The notes under the pieces: generated by a model
Database searches by the model: none
Told to the model about the DNA's origin: nothing
Seen by the model: only the letters and a program-made list of their open reading frames with translations
In this document: one piece after another, positions 54,206-63,072 of the stretch
Position numbering within the stretch: the first letter of the stretch is position 1
How the letters are laid out: every line of letters begins with the position of its first letter
Assembly: GCF_017488845.2 (NCBI RefSeq)
Contig: NZ_CP083373.1
Span: forward strand, 620,001 to 684,000
DNA from: Ensifer canadensis
GTDB taxonomy: Bacteria; Pseudomonadota; Alphaproteobacteria; Rhizobiales; Rhizobiaceae
Length of the DNA: 64,000 nt
Direction of reading: 5' to 3'
Program-made: the position numbers and the translations under genes

Positions 54206-55291
54206 CTAATCTCCTGGATGTTTCGTTGGCTCTTCGCGGCGAAAGTCAAATCCTCGGCCAGCGGTGCGGGCGGTCACCAGTCCTTTTTCGATCAGACTTT
54301 GACCGCAGGCGCGGATGGTTTCTTCTTCGGGACGCGGCCGCCATTGCAACACGCATTCTGCTTTTGAGGTGTCGATGCGGAGGTCCCTTCCAAGCTCATG
54401 CACGATCGTCCCCGCGTCGGCGTCGATGAGAGCCAGAATTCGAACCAACCAGTTTGGAAGTTCCGCAGTTGGTATCTGGGAAGTGTAGGCTGGAAAGGAC
54501 TGGGCAAGTACGTGCGCAATGTCCCTCATCCAGAAGACGCGGCCTCCGACGATGAACCTGTGTCCAGTGGCCCCGGGCTCGACCATCGCACGGACATGGG
54601 CGAGCGCGACATCGCGAACGTCAGCGATTGCGCAACCGTAGCGCGGCAATCGCGTGAACTTGCCGTTCATCAATTTCCTGATTAGTCCGACGGACGTGCC
54701 GCAGTCATTGCCTAACAACGGACCAAGGATGAGACCCGGATTGATCACGGTCAATGCCAGATCATGTTCGTCGGCGAACGCCCAAGCGGCGCGCTCGGCC
54801 AGAGTCTTGGATTTGTAATAGGGTGTCGCGCGTTTGCTCTCTGTGTCCGTCCAGTCCTTTTCGCTGAACGGTGCACGCCCGCTGCCATGATTGGTGGCTG
54901 CGATTGATGAGGTGAGGACGACCCTTTTCGCCTTGCCTGCATGGGCCGCCCGCAACACGCGGAGAGCCCCTTCCTTTGCTGTCCGGATCAATCCTGTCTG
55001 ATCGCGCACCGCGCCACTCGGAAATGGAGATGCGGTATGGATGATGTAATCGCAGTCCGAAACGGCTTCCGCCCAGCCGAGGTCGTGATCCAGATCGGCT
55101 TCGACGAAACCGAGATTTTCGGTGAACGGTTGAAAGCGGGACATCGTTGCAGGGGCTGACGCCATCCGTCTTAACGTTCCGCGAACACGATAACCCTGTT
55201 GCAACAGCTGCAGCGCCACATGACCGCCAAGGAAGCCACTGATCCCCGTGACTAGCACTGTGGTTTGTTGTGGCGGTCGCGCCTCTTTCAT
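54206..55291 (-). CDS. NAD(P)-dependent epimerase/dihydroflavonol-reductase-like protein
   Basis: 361 residues, extended SDR. VLVTGISGFLGGHVALQLLQQGYRVRGTLRR is the nucleotide site; DYIIHTASPFP, VVLTSSIAATNHG and PYYKSKTLAERAAWAF (YxxxK) are classic dihydroflavonol reductase/aldehyde reductase features. It reduces aldehydes or ketones with NADPH. Divergent from a TetR gene with a shared operator. Confidence 0.87.
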   Translation of the reverse strand: MKEARPPQQTTVLVTGISGFLGGHVALQLLQQGYRVRGTLRRMASAPATMSRFQPFTENLGFVEADLDHDLGWAEAVSDCDYIIHTASPFPSGAVRDQTGLIRTAKEGALRVLRAAHAGKAKRVVLTSSIAATNHGSGRAPFSEKDWTDTESKRATPYYKSKTLAERAAWAFADEHDLALTVINPGLILGPLLGNDCGTSVGLIRKLMNGKFTRLPRYGCAIADVRDVALAHVRAMVEPGATGHRFIVGGRVFWMRDIAHVLAQSFPAYTSQIPTAELPNWLVRILALIDADAGTIVHELGRDLRIDTSKAECVLQWRPRPEEETIRACGQSLIEKGLVTARTAGRGFDFRREEPTKHPGD

Positions 55292-55317
55292 GATCGTGCT
55301 CCGATGCGAGTTCGGTT

Positions 55318-55348
55318 AATTGGACAAGTGGACTAATATTGTCCAATT
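55318..55348. promoter_or_regulatory. TetR operator
   Basis: Perfect 10-bp arms AATTGGACAA (55318-55327) and TTGTCCAATT (55339-55348) around 11 bases that contain another GTGGAC. It lies in the 98-bp divergent region between the reductase and TetR genes, as expected for a TetR-family repressor controlling both. Confidence 0.75.
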
Positions 55349-55389
55349 GTCTCTTTGACATTTCAGACAGGGGGCGTCAACATGTCCAG

Positions 55390-56001
55390 ATGGAAAATGA
55401 AAATCGCAAATCAGCTTTAATTTTGGATTCTGCGCTGCCGGTGTTCGCCCGGTACGGCTTTCAGAAGACCACCATGGCGGATATCGCTCGTGCTACAGGG
55501 ATTTCGCGCGCTTCCCTCTACCTTGCCTTCAACAGTAAGGAGGAGCTTTTTCGGGCCGGCTCGGCGCGTGCACACGAACGGACAATGTCTGAGGTTGAGG
55601 CCGCGCTTGGCCGCACGGGAAATGTCGTGGACCGTATCGCGGCGGCGATCTCTGCCTTCCAGGAAGGACTGATCGCTCCGTTCAGCAAAAGCGATAACGC
55701 CAAGGAACTCTTCGACACCAATTTGAAACTGGCAAAGGATATAACGATTGCCGCCAGATCGAAGCTGCTTGACCTCCTGGCAAACGTACTGGCTGCAGCT
55801 CAAGCTCAAGGGGAGATCGACCTGAAGGCATTAGAGGTATCACCCGCGGACCTCGCCGCGCTGATTGCGGCTGCGATGGATGGCATCAAACACAGCTTCA
55901 GCGCCGATGGGCGGTCGGATGACGCGTTGCGGCTATTGATGCGTGTTTTGAGTGTAGCGCTCAAACCAGAAGAAAAAAATGCCGATGGAACAACCGGATA
56001 A
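55390..56001 (+). CDS. TetR-family transcriptional regulator
   Basis: 203 residues. The DNA-binding domain at 8-55 reads ILDSALPVFARYGFQKTTMADIARATGISRASLYLAFNSKEELF. The remainder is the all-helical ligand-binding and dimerisation domain. The ATG at 55390 is preferred over upstream in-frame starts. It probably represses the divergent reductase/NTF2 pair through the inverted repeat at 55318-55348, in response to an aldehyde or aromatic ligand. Confidence 0.87.
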   Translation: MENENRKSALILDSALPVFARYGFQKTTMADIARATGISRASLYLAFNSKEELFRAGSARAHERTMSEVEAALGRTGNVVDRIAAAISAFQEGLIAPFSKSDNAKELFDTNLKLAKDITIAARSKLLDLLANVLAAAQAQGEIDLKALEVSPADLAALIAAAMDGIKHSFSADGRSDDALRLLMRVLSVALKPEEKNADGTTG

Positions 56002-56088
56002 CCCGTTCACGTTGGGGCAACGTGGGGGGTGGCCGGATGTACGCGCGGGAATGGTCTCTGGCAGAGCTGCTGTGGCCGCTTAGGATGG

Positions 56089-56835
56089 TCATTGCGATTG
56101 GGCGAGATTGCTTAACGGGGAAGTTTCTCCGTCTGAAAAGCCGCGGTACCGAAGATGGCTCCGGTTTAGATGGGCGCGCATGGCTTCGCGGGCCTGTTCG
56201 GAGTTTCCGCTGCTGATCGCTTCGCAGATGGCCCTATGTTCTCGCACAGTGTTTTGAATGTACTCGGGCGTGATGAGCGCTGGATTGAGTTCCTTTGAGA
56301 ATGCCGGTTGCGGGAGTATTTGAAGGCTCATCAAGTTGAAGAACTCTATAAAGGCACCATTATTCGTCGCCTCTGCGATCGAGCGGTGGAAAACAAAGTC
56401 CAGATTGTCGAGGGCGGTTTCGTCGTCGATCGATGCCTCGAATTGTCGGGCAGCATTCCAGATATTTGATTCCTGTGCCCAGGAGCGGCGGGTCGCCGCA
56501 AGACCGGCCGCATGAACCTCGAATGCCATTCGCAGTTCCAGAAGGTCGATGAATGACGTCTTCAGGCGGCGAAGCGGCGCCAGTGCCAGCTCGGAATCAT
56601 AGCCGGTCAAATCTTCCGGCGTGGGCACATTCCGTACAAACACACCGACGCCATGACGCGCCTCTACTACTCCATCAGACCGCAATGCGGATATCGCTTC
56701 GCGAATGACGGTTCGGCTCACGCCAAAGCGTTGAGATAGGTCATTAAGCGATCCAAGCTTATCGCCCTTGTCGAGTTCACCCTCGATGATATGAGCCTTG
56801 AGTGCTTGTATGGTCCGACTTGTCAGTGTGTCCAA
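56089..56835 (-). CDS. GntR/FadR-type (FCD) regulator
   Basis: 248 residues. Winged helix at about 8-75 (LKAHIIEGELDKGDKLGSLNDLSQRFGVSRTVIREAISALRSDGVVEARHGVGVFV), then an FCD all-helical ligand domain (LLELRMAFEVHAAGLAATRR, FHRSIAEATNN, EHRAICEAISSGNSEQAREAMRAHL) with the usual His/Asp metal-binding residues. Typical of regulators of amino- or organic-acid catabolism. Divergent from the RidA/amino-acid transporter/hydantoinase genes, which it probably controls. Confidence 0.87.
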   Translation of the reverse strand: MDTLTSRTIQALKAHIIEGELDKGDKLGSLNDLSQRFGVSRTVIREAISALRSDGVVEARHGVGVFVRNVPTPEDLTGYDSELALAPLRRLKTSFIDLLELRMAFEVHAAGLAATRRSWAQESNIWNAARQFEASIDDETALDNLDFVFHRSIAEATNNGAFIEFFNLMSLQILPQPAFSKELNPALITPEYIQNTVREHRAICEAISSGNSEQAREAMRAHLNRSHLRYRGFSDGETSPLSNLAQSQ

Positions 56836-57306
56836 GATTCACCCGTTACTTAGCGTCACCTTTTACCGGTGCTTTTGACGATTAATAGGGTTTCGTTGTC
56901 CTTCTGACAAGATAGCACTACTTCAAGATGTGGTACTACCTGTATCGCGGTAATTGCACTCAAAGTGTGCGCACACAGGCTTCGATGAGCATATCGGCGA
57001 GCCTTATTCAAAGCTCTTTATGGGAAATGACTCAAAAATATTTTCGACGCTGATTAGCAACACGCACCGACAGAAACTTGAAAATCCACTATAAATAGCT
57101 GAATTAATACGATTATCGTCATGTAAATGCGTCAGCCTCTTGAGAGGTAGTATCTCTTGCGTCGGTATTGACATGAGATACTATTTCAATAATCTTTGGT
57201 CTCGGTAAGTGAGCCAGCGATACCTTGTCAGTCGAGACGAGGCGAATGGCTCCGGGAACGAAACAAGCGCTTTAAAGCGCTCGCAGAAAATCAGGTGGAA
57301 TTTGCT
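56836..57306. promoter_or_regulatory. GntR-ridA divergent region
   Basis: 471 bases, clearly AT-rich. It holds the probable ridA-operon promoter and inverted repeat at 57148-57195 (separate entry) and a TGGTACTACC sequence at 56931-56940 near the GntR start. No gene recognised; the open frame extending upstream of ridA is judged non-coding. Confidence 0.5.
57148..57195 (+). promoter_or_regulatory. probable promoter with overlapping inverted repeat
   Basis: TAGTATCTC (57148-57156) and GAGATACTA (57175-57183) are perfect 9-bp arms 18 bases apart. TTGACA at 57168-57173 followed after 16 bases by TAATCT (57190-57195) resembles a sigma-70 promoter. The right arm lies between -35 and -10, so a protein bound to the repeat (GntR at 56089 is the likely candidate) would block the promoter. 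Confidence 0.5.
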
Positions 57307-57780
57307 ATGGGTGTCGTCTCTGAACGTATCTCCAAGCTCGGCATCGTGTTGCCTTCTAATGCGCCGGCCTCCGGAAACTACGTTGCGCACCGGCTCGTGG
57401 GATCCCTTCTCTTTGTCTCAGGACAGATCCCGCGTATCGACGGTATCGAGCATTTCGTCGGCGTGGTGGGGCAGGACATCTCGCCTGAAGACGGCTATCA
57501 AGCCGCTCGTCTTTGCGCTTTGAACCTTGTGGCCCGGGTAAGTGCCGCCCTCGACGGGGACCTCGACCGAGTAATTGCGTGCGTGCAGCTTCGCGGTTTC
57601 GTGAACGCGCCGCCGCACTTCCAGGGACATCCCGCCGTAATTGATGGCGCTTCCGATCTTCTTGTCGAAATCTTCGGAGAAAATGGCCGCCACGTCCGTA
57701 CGGCGCTCGGCGCCGGATCGCTTCCTCGCGGCTCATCCGTCGAGGTTGATGCCGTGTTTGAAGTCGCAATGAAATCCTGA
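57307..57780 (+). CDS. RidA/YjgF-family protein
   Basis: About 157 residues, slightly longer than classical RidA (130) and matching the Rid-like YjgH/Rid subfamily: LGIVLPSNAPASGNYVAHRLVGSLLFVSGQIPR, then RVIACVQLRGFVNAPPHFQGHPAVIDGASDLLVEIFGENGRHVRTALGAGSLPRGSSVEVDAVFEV. Such members hydrolyse reactive enamine/imine intermediates in amino-acid breakdown, although the conserved RidA Arg is replaced by the sequence VRTALGAGSLPRG, which contains Arg. The ATG at 57307 fits the fold. First gene of the rightward operon. Confidence 0.83.
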   Translation: MGVVSERISKLGIVLPSNAPASGNYVAHRLVGSLLFVSGQIPRIDGIEHFVGVVGQDISPEDGYQAARLCALNLVARVSAALDGDLDRVIACVQLRGFVNAPPHFQGHPAVIDGASDLLVEIFGENGRHVRTALGAGSLPRGSSVEVDAVFEVAMKS

Positions 57781-57804
57781 CGATAACAGGAAGGGGAACG
57801 AGGA

Positions 57805-58560
57805 ATGAGCGAAAGCGCGAAGTCCGAAAAAGCCATAGATATGGTCGGCGTCAACAAATGGTATGGCCCTTTGCAAGTGTTAAAGGGCATAAATCTGAAC
57901 GTCGCTCGCGGCGAGCACATTGTTCTTTGCGGTCCGTCGGGCTCTGGCAAGTCGACGCTTATCCGTTGCATCAACCACCTGGAGGAAATTCAGGAAGGCA
58001 CAATCTTCGTCAACGGCACACGGCTCAACCAAAGCGGCGCGAATGCCGACCATATTAGACGCGACGTCGGTATGGTGTTCCAGCAGTTCAACCTTTTCCC
58101 TCATCTAACAGTGCTTGAAAACTGCATGCTGGCACAGCGGCGCGTTCGCAAGGCGTCGGGGGCAGAGGCCAAGGAAAAGGCCATGCGCCATCTTGAGCGC
58201 GTCCACATCGTCGAGCAGGCGCTGAAGTATCCAGCTCAGTTATCGGGCGGTCAGCAGCAGCGTGTCGCCATCGCACGCGCGCTCTGCATGGATCCAAAGA
58301 TCATGTTGTTCGACGAGCCGACCTCAGCGCTCGATCCCGAGATGGTCAAGGAGGTGCTCGATACGATGGTGTCGCTCGCCGACGACGGCATTACCATGAT
58401 CTGCGTCACGCACGAGATGGGCTTCGCCCGAGCCGTTGCGCATCGCGTCATCTTCATGGACCGCGGTGAGATCGTCGAAAGCGCTAAGCCCGACGTGTTC
58501 TTCAGTAACCCGAGCCATGAACGCACCAAGACGTTCCTCAGCCAGATCCTCAATCACTAG
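57805..58560 (+). CDS. polar amino-acid ABC ATPase (GlnQ/HisP type)
   Basis: 251 residues. Walker [10 protein letters not shown]-loop [16 protein letters not shown], signature LSGGQQQR, Walker [14 protein letters not shown]-loop [25 protein letters not shown]. Characteristic of GlnQ/AapP-type importers. It begins 24 bases after ridA. Confidence 0.9.
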   Translation: MSESAKSEKAIDMVGVNKWYGPLQVLKGINLNVARGEHIVLCGPSGSGKSTLIRCINHLEEIQEGTIFVNGTRLNQSGANADHIRRDVGMVFQQFNLFPHLTVLENCMLAQRRVRKASGAEAKEKAMRHLERVHIVEQALKYPAQLSGGQQQRVAIARALCMDPKIMLFDEPTSALDPEMVKEVLDTMVSLADDGITMICVTHEMGFARAVAHRVIFMDRGEIVESAKPDVFFSNPSHERTKTFLSQILNH

Positions 58561-58575
58561 GGCAGAGGTGTATAG

Positions 58576-59244
58576 ATGCAATATTCCTTCGATTTCGCCC
58601 CTGTTTTTGCCGCTTGGCCCATGTTTCTCGAGGGCGCCATTCAAACACTAAGGATGTCTGCCATCTCAATGGTTGCCGGCCTTTCGCTGGGCATTGTCTT
58701 CATGTTGATGCGCATGAGTAAACTTGCCGCCGTGCGGATGATTGCGGTCGGCTATATCGAGCTTATCCGCAACACACCGTTTCTCGTCCAGATCTTCTTT
58801 ATCTATTTCGGCATGCCGACGCTCGGTATCAAGTTGGACGGCGAAGAGGCAGCGATCCTCGCAATGTCACTCAACTGCGCGGCATATGCCGCGGAGATCG
58901 TTCGCGGTGGCGTGCAGTCGATCCGGCCTGGCCAGATCGAGGCGGGCAGGGCGCTTGGCCTGCATACGATCGACATTTATCGTTTCATCGTTTTTCGACC
59001 GGCAATCCGTGCGGTCTATCCGGCGCTCTGCAGTCAGTTCATCCTGATGATGCTGAATTCGAGCCTTGTTGCGTCGGTCTCCGCGGAGGAACTGACCTAC
59101 ATGGCGCAGACGCTGGACGCCCAAACCTTCCGCAGTTTCGAGATCTATTTCGTCCTCGGTGCGGTCTACCTCCTGCTGTCCCAGTTCTTCTCTGTCGCAT
59201 TGCAGCTGGTCGGCAGAACCTACTTCTCCTATCCGACAAAGTGA
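58576..59244 (+). CDS. polar amino-acid ABC permease 1
   Basis: 222 residues, His/Glu/Gln/Arg/opine-type permease. FLEGAIQTLRMSAISMVAGLSLG, YIELIRNTPFLVQIFFIYFGMP and EIVRGGVQSIRPGQIEAGRALGLHTIDIYRFIVFRPAIR are the standard motifs. Pairs with the next permease. Confidence 0.9.
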   Translation: MQYSFDFAPVFAAWPMFLEGAIQTLRMSAISMVAGLSLGIVFMLMRMSKLAAVRMIAVGYIELIRNTPFLVQIFFIYFGMPTLGIKLDGEEAAILAMSLNCAAYAAEIVRGGVQSIRPGQIEAGRALGLHTIDIYRFIVFRPAIRAVYPALCSQFILMMLNSSLVASVSAEELTYMAQTLDAQTFRSFEIYFVLGAVYLLLSQFFSVALQLVGRTYFSYPTK

Positions 59245-59254
59245 GGCCAAATCG

Positions 59255-59905
59255 ATGATCCGTGAATTTGGTTTCGGAGAGTTTCTATTCCTGTTGGAAG
59301 GTGCTCGCTGGACAGTCTTCCTCTCTCTTCTCGCGTTCACTTTTGGCGGAGCGCTCGGTCTCGCAGTAGCGCTCGGTCGTACCAGCAAATGGACAGTCCT
59401 GCGCGGCCTTATGGCAACCTACATCCAGATCTTCCAAGGGACGCCGCTCTTGGTGCAGCTGTTCTTCGTCTATTTTGGAATGCCGGTATTTGGCCTCAAA
59501 GTCGATATCTGGGTGGCGCTGACCGTTGGCCTGTCGCTGCACACCAGCGCGTTTCTCGGCGAGATCTGGCGTGGCAGCATCCAGGCCGTGGCGCCGGGTC
59601 AAAGCGAGGCCGCCCGCGCGCTTGGTATCGGCTATGTCTACCGCATGATCGACGTGGTCCTGCCTCAGGCCTTCCGGATCGGTTTGCCCGCCACCATCGG
59701 CTTCCTGGTGAACCTTATCAAGGGGACTGCTCTTGCTGCACTCTTAGGCCTGACTGAGCTTACCCGCTCGGGCCAGCTAATGGCGAACATCACGTTTCAA
59801 CCACTGCAAGTCTACGGGGCGGTCGGGCTCGTCTACTTCTTTATCTGCCTGCCCCTGACATACTTCAGCGCAAGAGTCGAACGGCGCCTCAACGCCGCGA
59901 GATAA
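59255..59905 (+). CDS. polar amino-acid ABC permease 2
   Basis: 216 residues; LLEGARWTVFLSLLAFTFGGALGLAVALG, IQIFQGTPLLVQLFFVYFGMP, and EIWRGSIQAVAPGQSEAARALGIGYVYRMIDVVLPQAFR identify it as the partner permease. The ATG at 59255 is chosen; the frame extends upstream into the other permease. Confidence 0.9.
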   Translation: MIREFGFGEFLFLLEGARWTVFLSLLAFTFGGALGLAVALGRTSKWTVLRGLMATYIQIFQGTPLLVQLFFVYFGMPVFGLKVDIWVALTVGLSLHTSAFLGEIWRGSIQAVAPGQSEAARALGIGYVYRMIDVVLPQAFRIGLPATIGFLVNLIKGTALAALLGLTELTRSGQLMANITFQPLQVYGAVGLVYFFICLPLTYFSARVERRLNAAR

Positions 59906-59945
59906 CAAGAAGAACGCATATCAAAACCAACCAGAGGTAACCAAC

Positions 59946-60791
59946 ATGTTCAATTCAGCACGGACCATCTCGCGTTCCAGGTTCCTGTCCGGTCTTACGG
60001 CGGTCATTCTGACGGCGACTGCCTTTACCAACACTGCAGGGGCTGTAACGCCGGAAGAGATCAAGGCAAAGGGCACGGCCGTCATTGGGGTTCAGATGGA
60101 TCAGTTTCCCTGGGGCTTCATCGACCAGAACGGTCAAAACGAGGGTTTCGACATCGAGCTTTCCAAGCTGATTGCCCAGGAACTCGGCGTCGAGGTGAAG
60201 TTCGAACGCATCACCGGCCAGAACCGCATTCCTCTGCTCGTCAACGGCAATGTCGATTTCCTCGTGCCTTCTATGACCATTACGCAAGAGCGCGCCAAGG
60301 TCATCCAATATGTCATTCCCTACTCGTCGAACGACATCACCGTCTGGGCAAAAAAGGATGCTGAAATCAAGGGTAACGAGGATCTCGGTAAATACGTAAT
60401 CGGCGTCAACCGAGGCAGCGTGTTCGAACCGGTTTTGGTCAAGGCTGCGCCGCCGGAGACAGAAATCAAGCGCTTCGACGATGATGCGACGACAGTGCAA
60501 GCACTGCTTTCAGGCCAGGTCGATGCGATCCTTGGGAGCGTCACATACGGCCTGGTAATCAAGGAAACAGGACACAGCGCCGAATTCGAGCGCAAGTACA
60601 AAGTTGCCGACAATTTCCAGGGAATGGCGGTGCGCAAGGGCGATCAGGATATGCTCGCCTACCTCACAGATTTTGTGACCCGGCATACCGCGGACGGATC
60701 GCTTGACGCGCTCTACAAGAAATGGATTGGCGTGGATCGCGCCGCGCTTCCGACGACATTGCCGGGTGTCGATTTCACCGGCAAGCAATAA
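59946..60791 (+). CDS. polar amino-acid ABC binding protein (family 3)
   Basis: 281 residues with signal peptide about 1-32 (FLSGLTAVILTATAFTNTAGA). SBP_bac_3 features: GFIDQNGQNEGFDIELSKLIAQELGVEVKFERITGQNRIPLLVNGNVDFLVPSMTIT and YVIGVNRGSVFEP. It feeds the two permeases upstream; linkage with the hydantoinase genes suggests a substrate such as oxoproline, a hydantoin or a related amino-acid derivative. Confidence 0.89.
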   Translation: MFNSARTISRSRFLSGLTAVILTATAFTNTAGAVTPEEIKAKGTAVIGVQMDQFPWGFIDQNGQNEGFDIELSKLIAQELGVEVKFERITGQNRIPLLVNGNVDFLVPSMTITQERAKVIQYVIPYSSNDITVWAKKDAEIKGNEDLGKYVIGVNRGSVFEPVLVKAAPPETEIKRFDDDATTVQALLSGQVDAILGSVTYGLVIKETGHSAEFERKYKVADNFQGMAVRKGDQDMLAYLTDFVTRHTADGSLDALYKKWIGVDRAALPTTLPGVDFTGKQ

Positions 60792-60864
60792 CGCTTAAGC
60801 TCTGCGCGTTGATTTAGCCGTCGCGCAGCGCACCCGAAACATCAACCACTGAAGAGCTTTTTGC

Positions 60865-60888
60865 CCCCGCCTGTCTGTGCGGGCGGGG
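60865..60888 (+). terminator. intercistronic stem-loop between binding protein and hyuA
   Basis: CCCCGCC (60865-60871) pairs with GGCGGGG (60882-60888) around a 10-base loop, without a T-run. Located 73 bases after the binding-protein stop. Third such GC hairpin after a binding-protein gene in this window. Confidence 0.5.
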
Positions 60889-60958
60889 AGTGCCGCCGCA
60901 CGTCGAAAAACAAGCCTTCCCGGGCGCGGCGCAACAACAGCTCGTTTACGGAGCATGA

Positions 60959-63058
60959 GTGAAGAAAATGGCGAAAGATGGCAAGCAAATTAGGGTCGGC
61001 GCCGATATCGGTGGAACCTTTACCGATGTCGCGATGGAAGTGGGAGCCACGCTCCATTCGATCAAAGTGCTGACCGACTACTCGTTCCCCGAAAACGCAA
61101 TCGTTGAAGGCATTCGACAGGTCGCTGAGGTCGCGGGCGTGGATCTCTCCGAGATCGATACGATCATCCACGGCACCACGCTCGCCACCAATGCCTTGAT
61201 CGAGCGCCGGGGTGCGAAAACTGCCTTCATCACCACCAAGGGGTTCCGTGACGTCATCGAAATGCGCACGGAGAGCCGTTTCGAACAATATGATCTCGAT
61301 ATCGTACTGCCCGCACCACTGGTTTCGCGCAACGAGCGCTTTGTACTTGACGAGCGCATCGGCGCCGACGGTTCGGTGCTCAAGGCGCTGGACCTTTCCG
61401 AAGTCGATGCCCTCTGCGATCGCATTGTTGCTGCCGGTTATAAAAGCGTCGCGATTGGCTTCATACATTCCTACTTGAACGGCGCGCATGAAAAAACCGT
61501 TCGAGACCGGCTACTTGCCAAAAACCCGGACATCTCGGTGTCAGTGTCGTTCGAGGTCTCGCCGCAAATGCGCGAGTTCCAGCGCTTCAACACGGTGTGC
61601 GCCAACGCCTTCGTCAAGCCCCTGATGGCTTCCTATCTCAACCGCCTCGTTGGTCGCTTGACGGATGAGGGAACCCGATGCCCGATCTTTATGATCCATT
61701 CTGGCGGCGGGATCATCAGCGTCGAAAGCGCGATCGAATTCCCGGTTCGCCTTCTTGAATCCGGTCCCGCAGGCGGCGCAATTTTCGCCGCTCATATCGC
61801 CAGCAGCTACGGGCTCGACCAGGTCCTCTCCTACGACATGGGCGGGACAACGGCCAAGATCTGCCTGATCGAAAAACAGACGCCCAAGACGTCTAAGACA
61901 TTCGAGGTCGCTCGCACCTGGCGCTTCAAGAAGGGCAGCGGCATGCCCATATCCATTCCGGTCATCGAAATGGTCGAGATCGGCGCCGGGGGCGGTTCGA
62001 TTGCAACCGTCGACAGCATGCGCCAGATCCGCGTTGGACCCCACAGCGCCGGTTCCGAGCCAGGGCCCGCCTGCTATGGCCGTGGCGGTAAGAACCCGAC
62101 CGTCACTGATGCCGATCTCATTCTCGGTCGTCTTGACCCCGACGAGTTTGCCGGCGGTGCAATGAAGCTCGATCGCTGTGCCTCTGACAAGGCAATGGAT
62201 CAGGATGTGGCGTCTAAGCTTGAGACCAATGTTGCGACTGCTGCTTACGGGCTTAGCGAAGTGGTTGACGAGAACATGAGCAACGCCGCGCGAATGCATG
62301 CCGTTGAAAACGGCAAGGAGCTTTCGGAGTTCACGATGATTGCCTTCGGCGGTGCGGCACCCATCCATGCCGCCCGGCTGTGCGAAAAGCTTGGAATGTC
62401 GGATCTTTTGATTCCACCAGGAGCTGGTGTCGGCTCGGCAATCGGTTTCCTGAGGGCTCCATTCGGCTTTGAATCCGTTCGAAGCGCCTATAGCCGTCTA
62501 AGCCGCTTCGAGGCGAAAGCGATCAACACCACCATCAGCGACTTGATCGCTGAAGCGACATCCTTCGTGCGCTCAGGAGCGCCGGACGCGGAACCGGGTC
62601 TCGAATGCACTGCCTACATGCGCTATGTCGGTCAGGGCTGGGAAGTACCAGTCACCATTGAGGTGCGTGATTACATCGATAGTGACGGCGCACTGTTTCG
62701 CAAATTGTTTGACGAACAGTATGAGCAGTTCTTCGGCCGCGTGATTGACGGGCTTGATGTCGAGATCGTCAGTTGGTCGCTGCGTGCCACTTCAAAGGTG
62801 ATCCCGCCTGAGCGGATCGGCAAGACCGCTAAGGGAGCAGCCGCCGAGGTTCGCGGCACGCGTGAAATCTTCGACGTGCAGGAAGGCAACTTCCAAAGTG
62901 CCGCGATTGTCTCCCGCAATGACATGAAGCCAGGCGATTGGGTCGCCGGTCCGGCGGTCATCACCGAACGCGAAACCTCGACCATCATCACAGCGAGCCG
63001 CGAAGTCGTCATGCAGTCCGATGGCTGCCTGCTCGTGCGTGCCAAGCAAGCTGCCTGA
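60959..63058 (+). CDS. hyuA: hydantoinase/oxoprolinase family protein, subunit A
   Basis: 699 residues, normal for HyuA/ATP-dependent N-methylhydantoinase and 5-oxoprolinase alpha type subunits. RVGADIGGTFTDVAME is the N-terminal ATP phosphate motif of the actin-like fold; IIHGTTLATNALIERRGAKTAFITTKGF; GPAGGAIFAA; SYDMGGTTAKICLI; EIGAGGGSIATVD. GTG at 60959 has a GGAG five bases upstream; an ATG at 60968 is an alternative. It forms a complex with the B subunit downstream and opens cyclic amides with ATP. Confidence 0.9.
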   Translation: MKKMAKDGKQIRVGADIGGTFTDVAMEVGATLHSIKVLTDYSFPENAIVEGIRQVAEVAGVDLSEIDTIIHGTTLATNALIERRGAKTAFITTKGFRDVIEMRTESRFEQYDLDIVLPAPLVSRNERFVLDERIGADGSVLKALDLSEVDALCDRIVAAGYKSVAIGFIHSYLNGAHEKTVRDRLLAKNPDISVSVSFEVSPQMREFQRFNTVCANAFVKPLMASYLNRLVGRLTDEGTRCPIFMIHSGGGIISVESAIEFPVRLLESGPAGGAIFAAHIASSYGLDQVLSYDMGGTTAKICLIEKQTPKTSKTFEVARTWRFKKGSGMPISIPVIEMVEIGAGGGSIATVDSMRQIRVGPHSAGSEPGPACYGRGGKNPTVTDADLILGRLDPDEFAGGAMKLDRCASDKAMDQDVASKLETNVATAAYGLSEVVDENMSNAARMHAVENGKELSEFTMIAFGGAAPIHAARLCEKLGMSDLLIPPGAGVGSAIGFLRAPFGFESVRSAYSRLSRFEAKAINTTISDLIAEATSFVRSGAPDAEPGLECTAYMRYVGQGWEVPVTIEVRDYIDSDGALFRKLFDEQYEQFFGRVIDGLDVEIVSWSLRATSKVIPPERIGKTAKGAAAEVRGTREIFDVQEGNFQSAAIVSRNDMKPGDWVAGPAVITERETSTIITASREVVMQSDGCLLVRAKQAA

Positions 63059-63072
63059 ACAGAGGGAAAACC

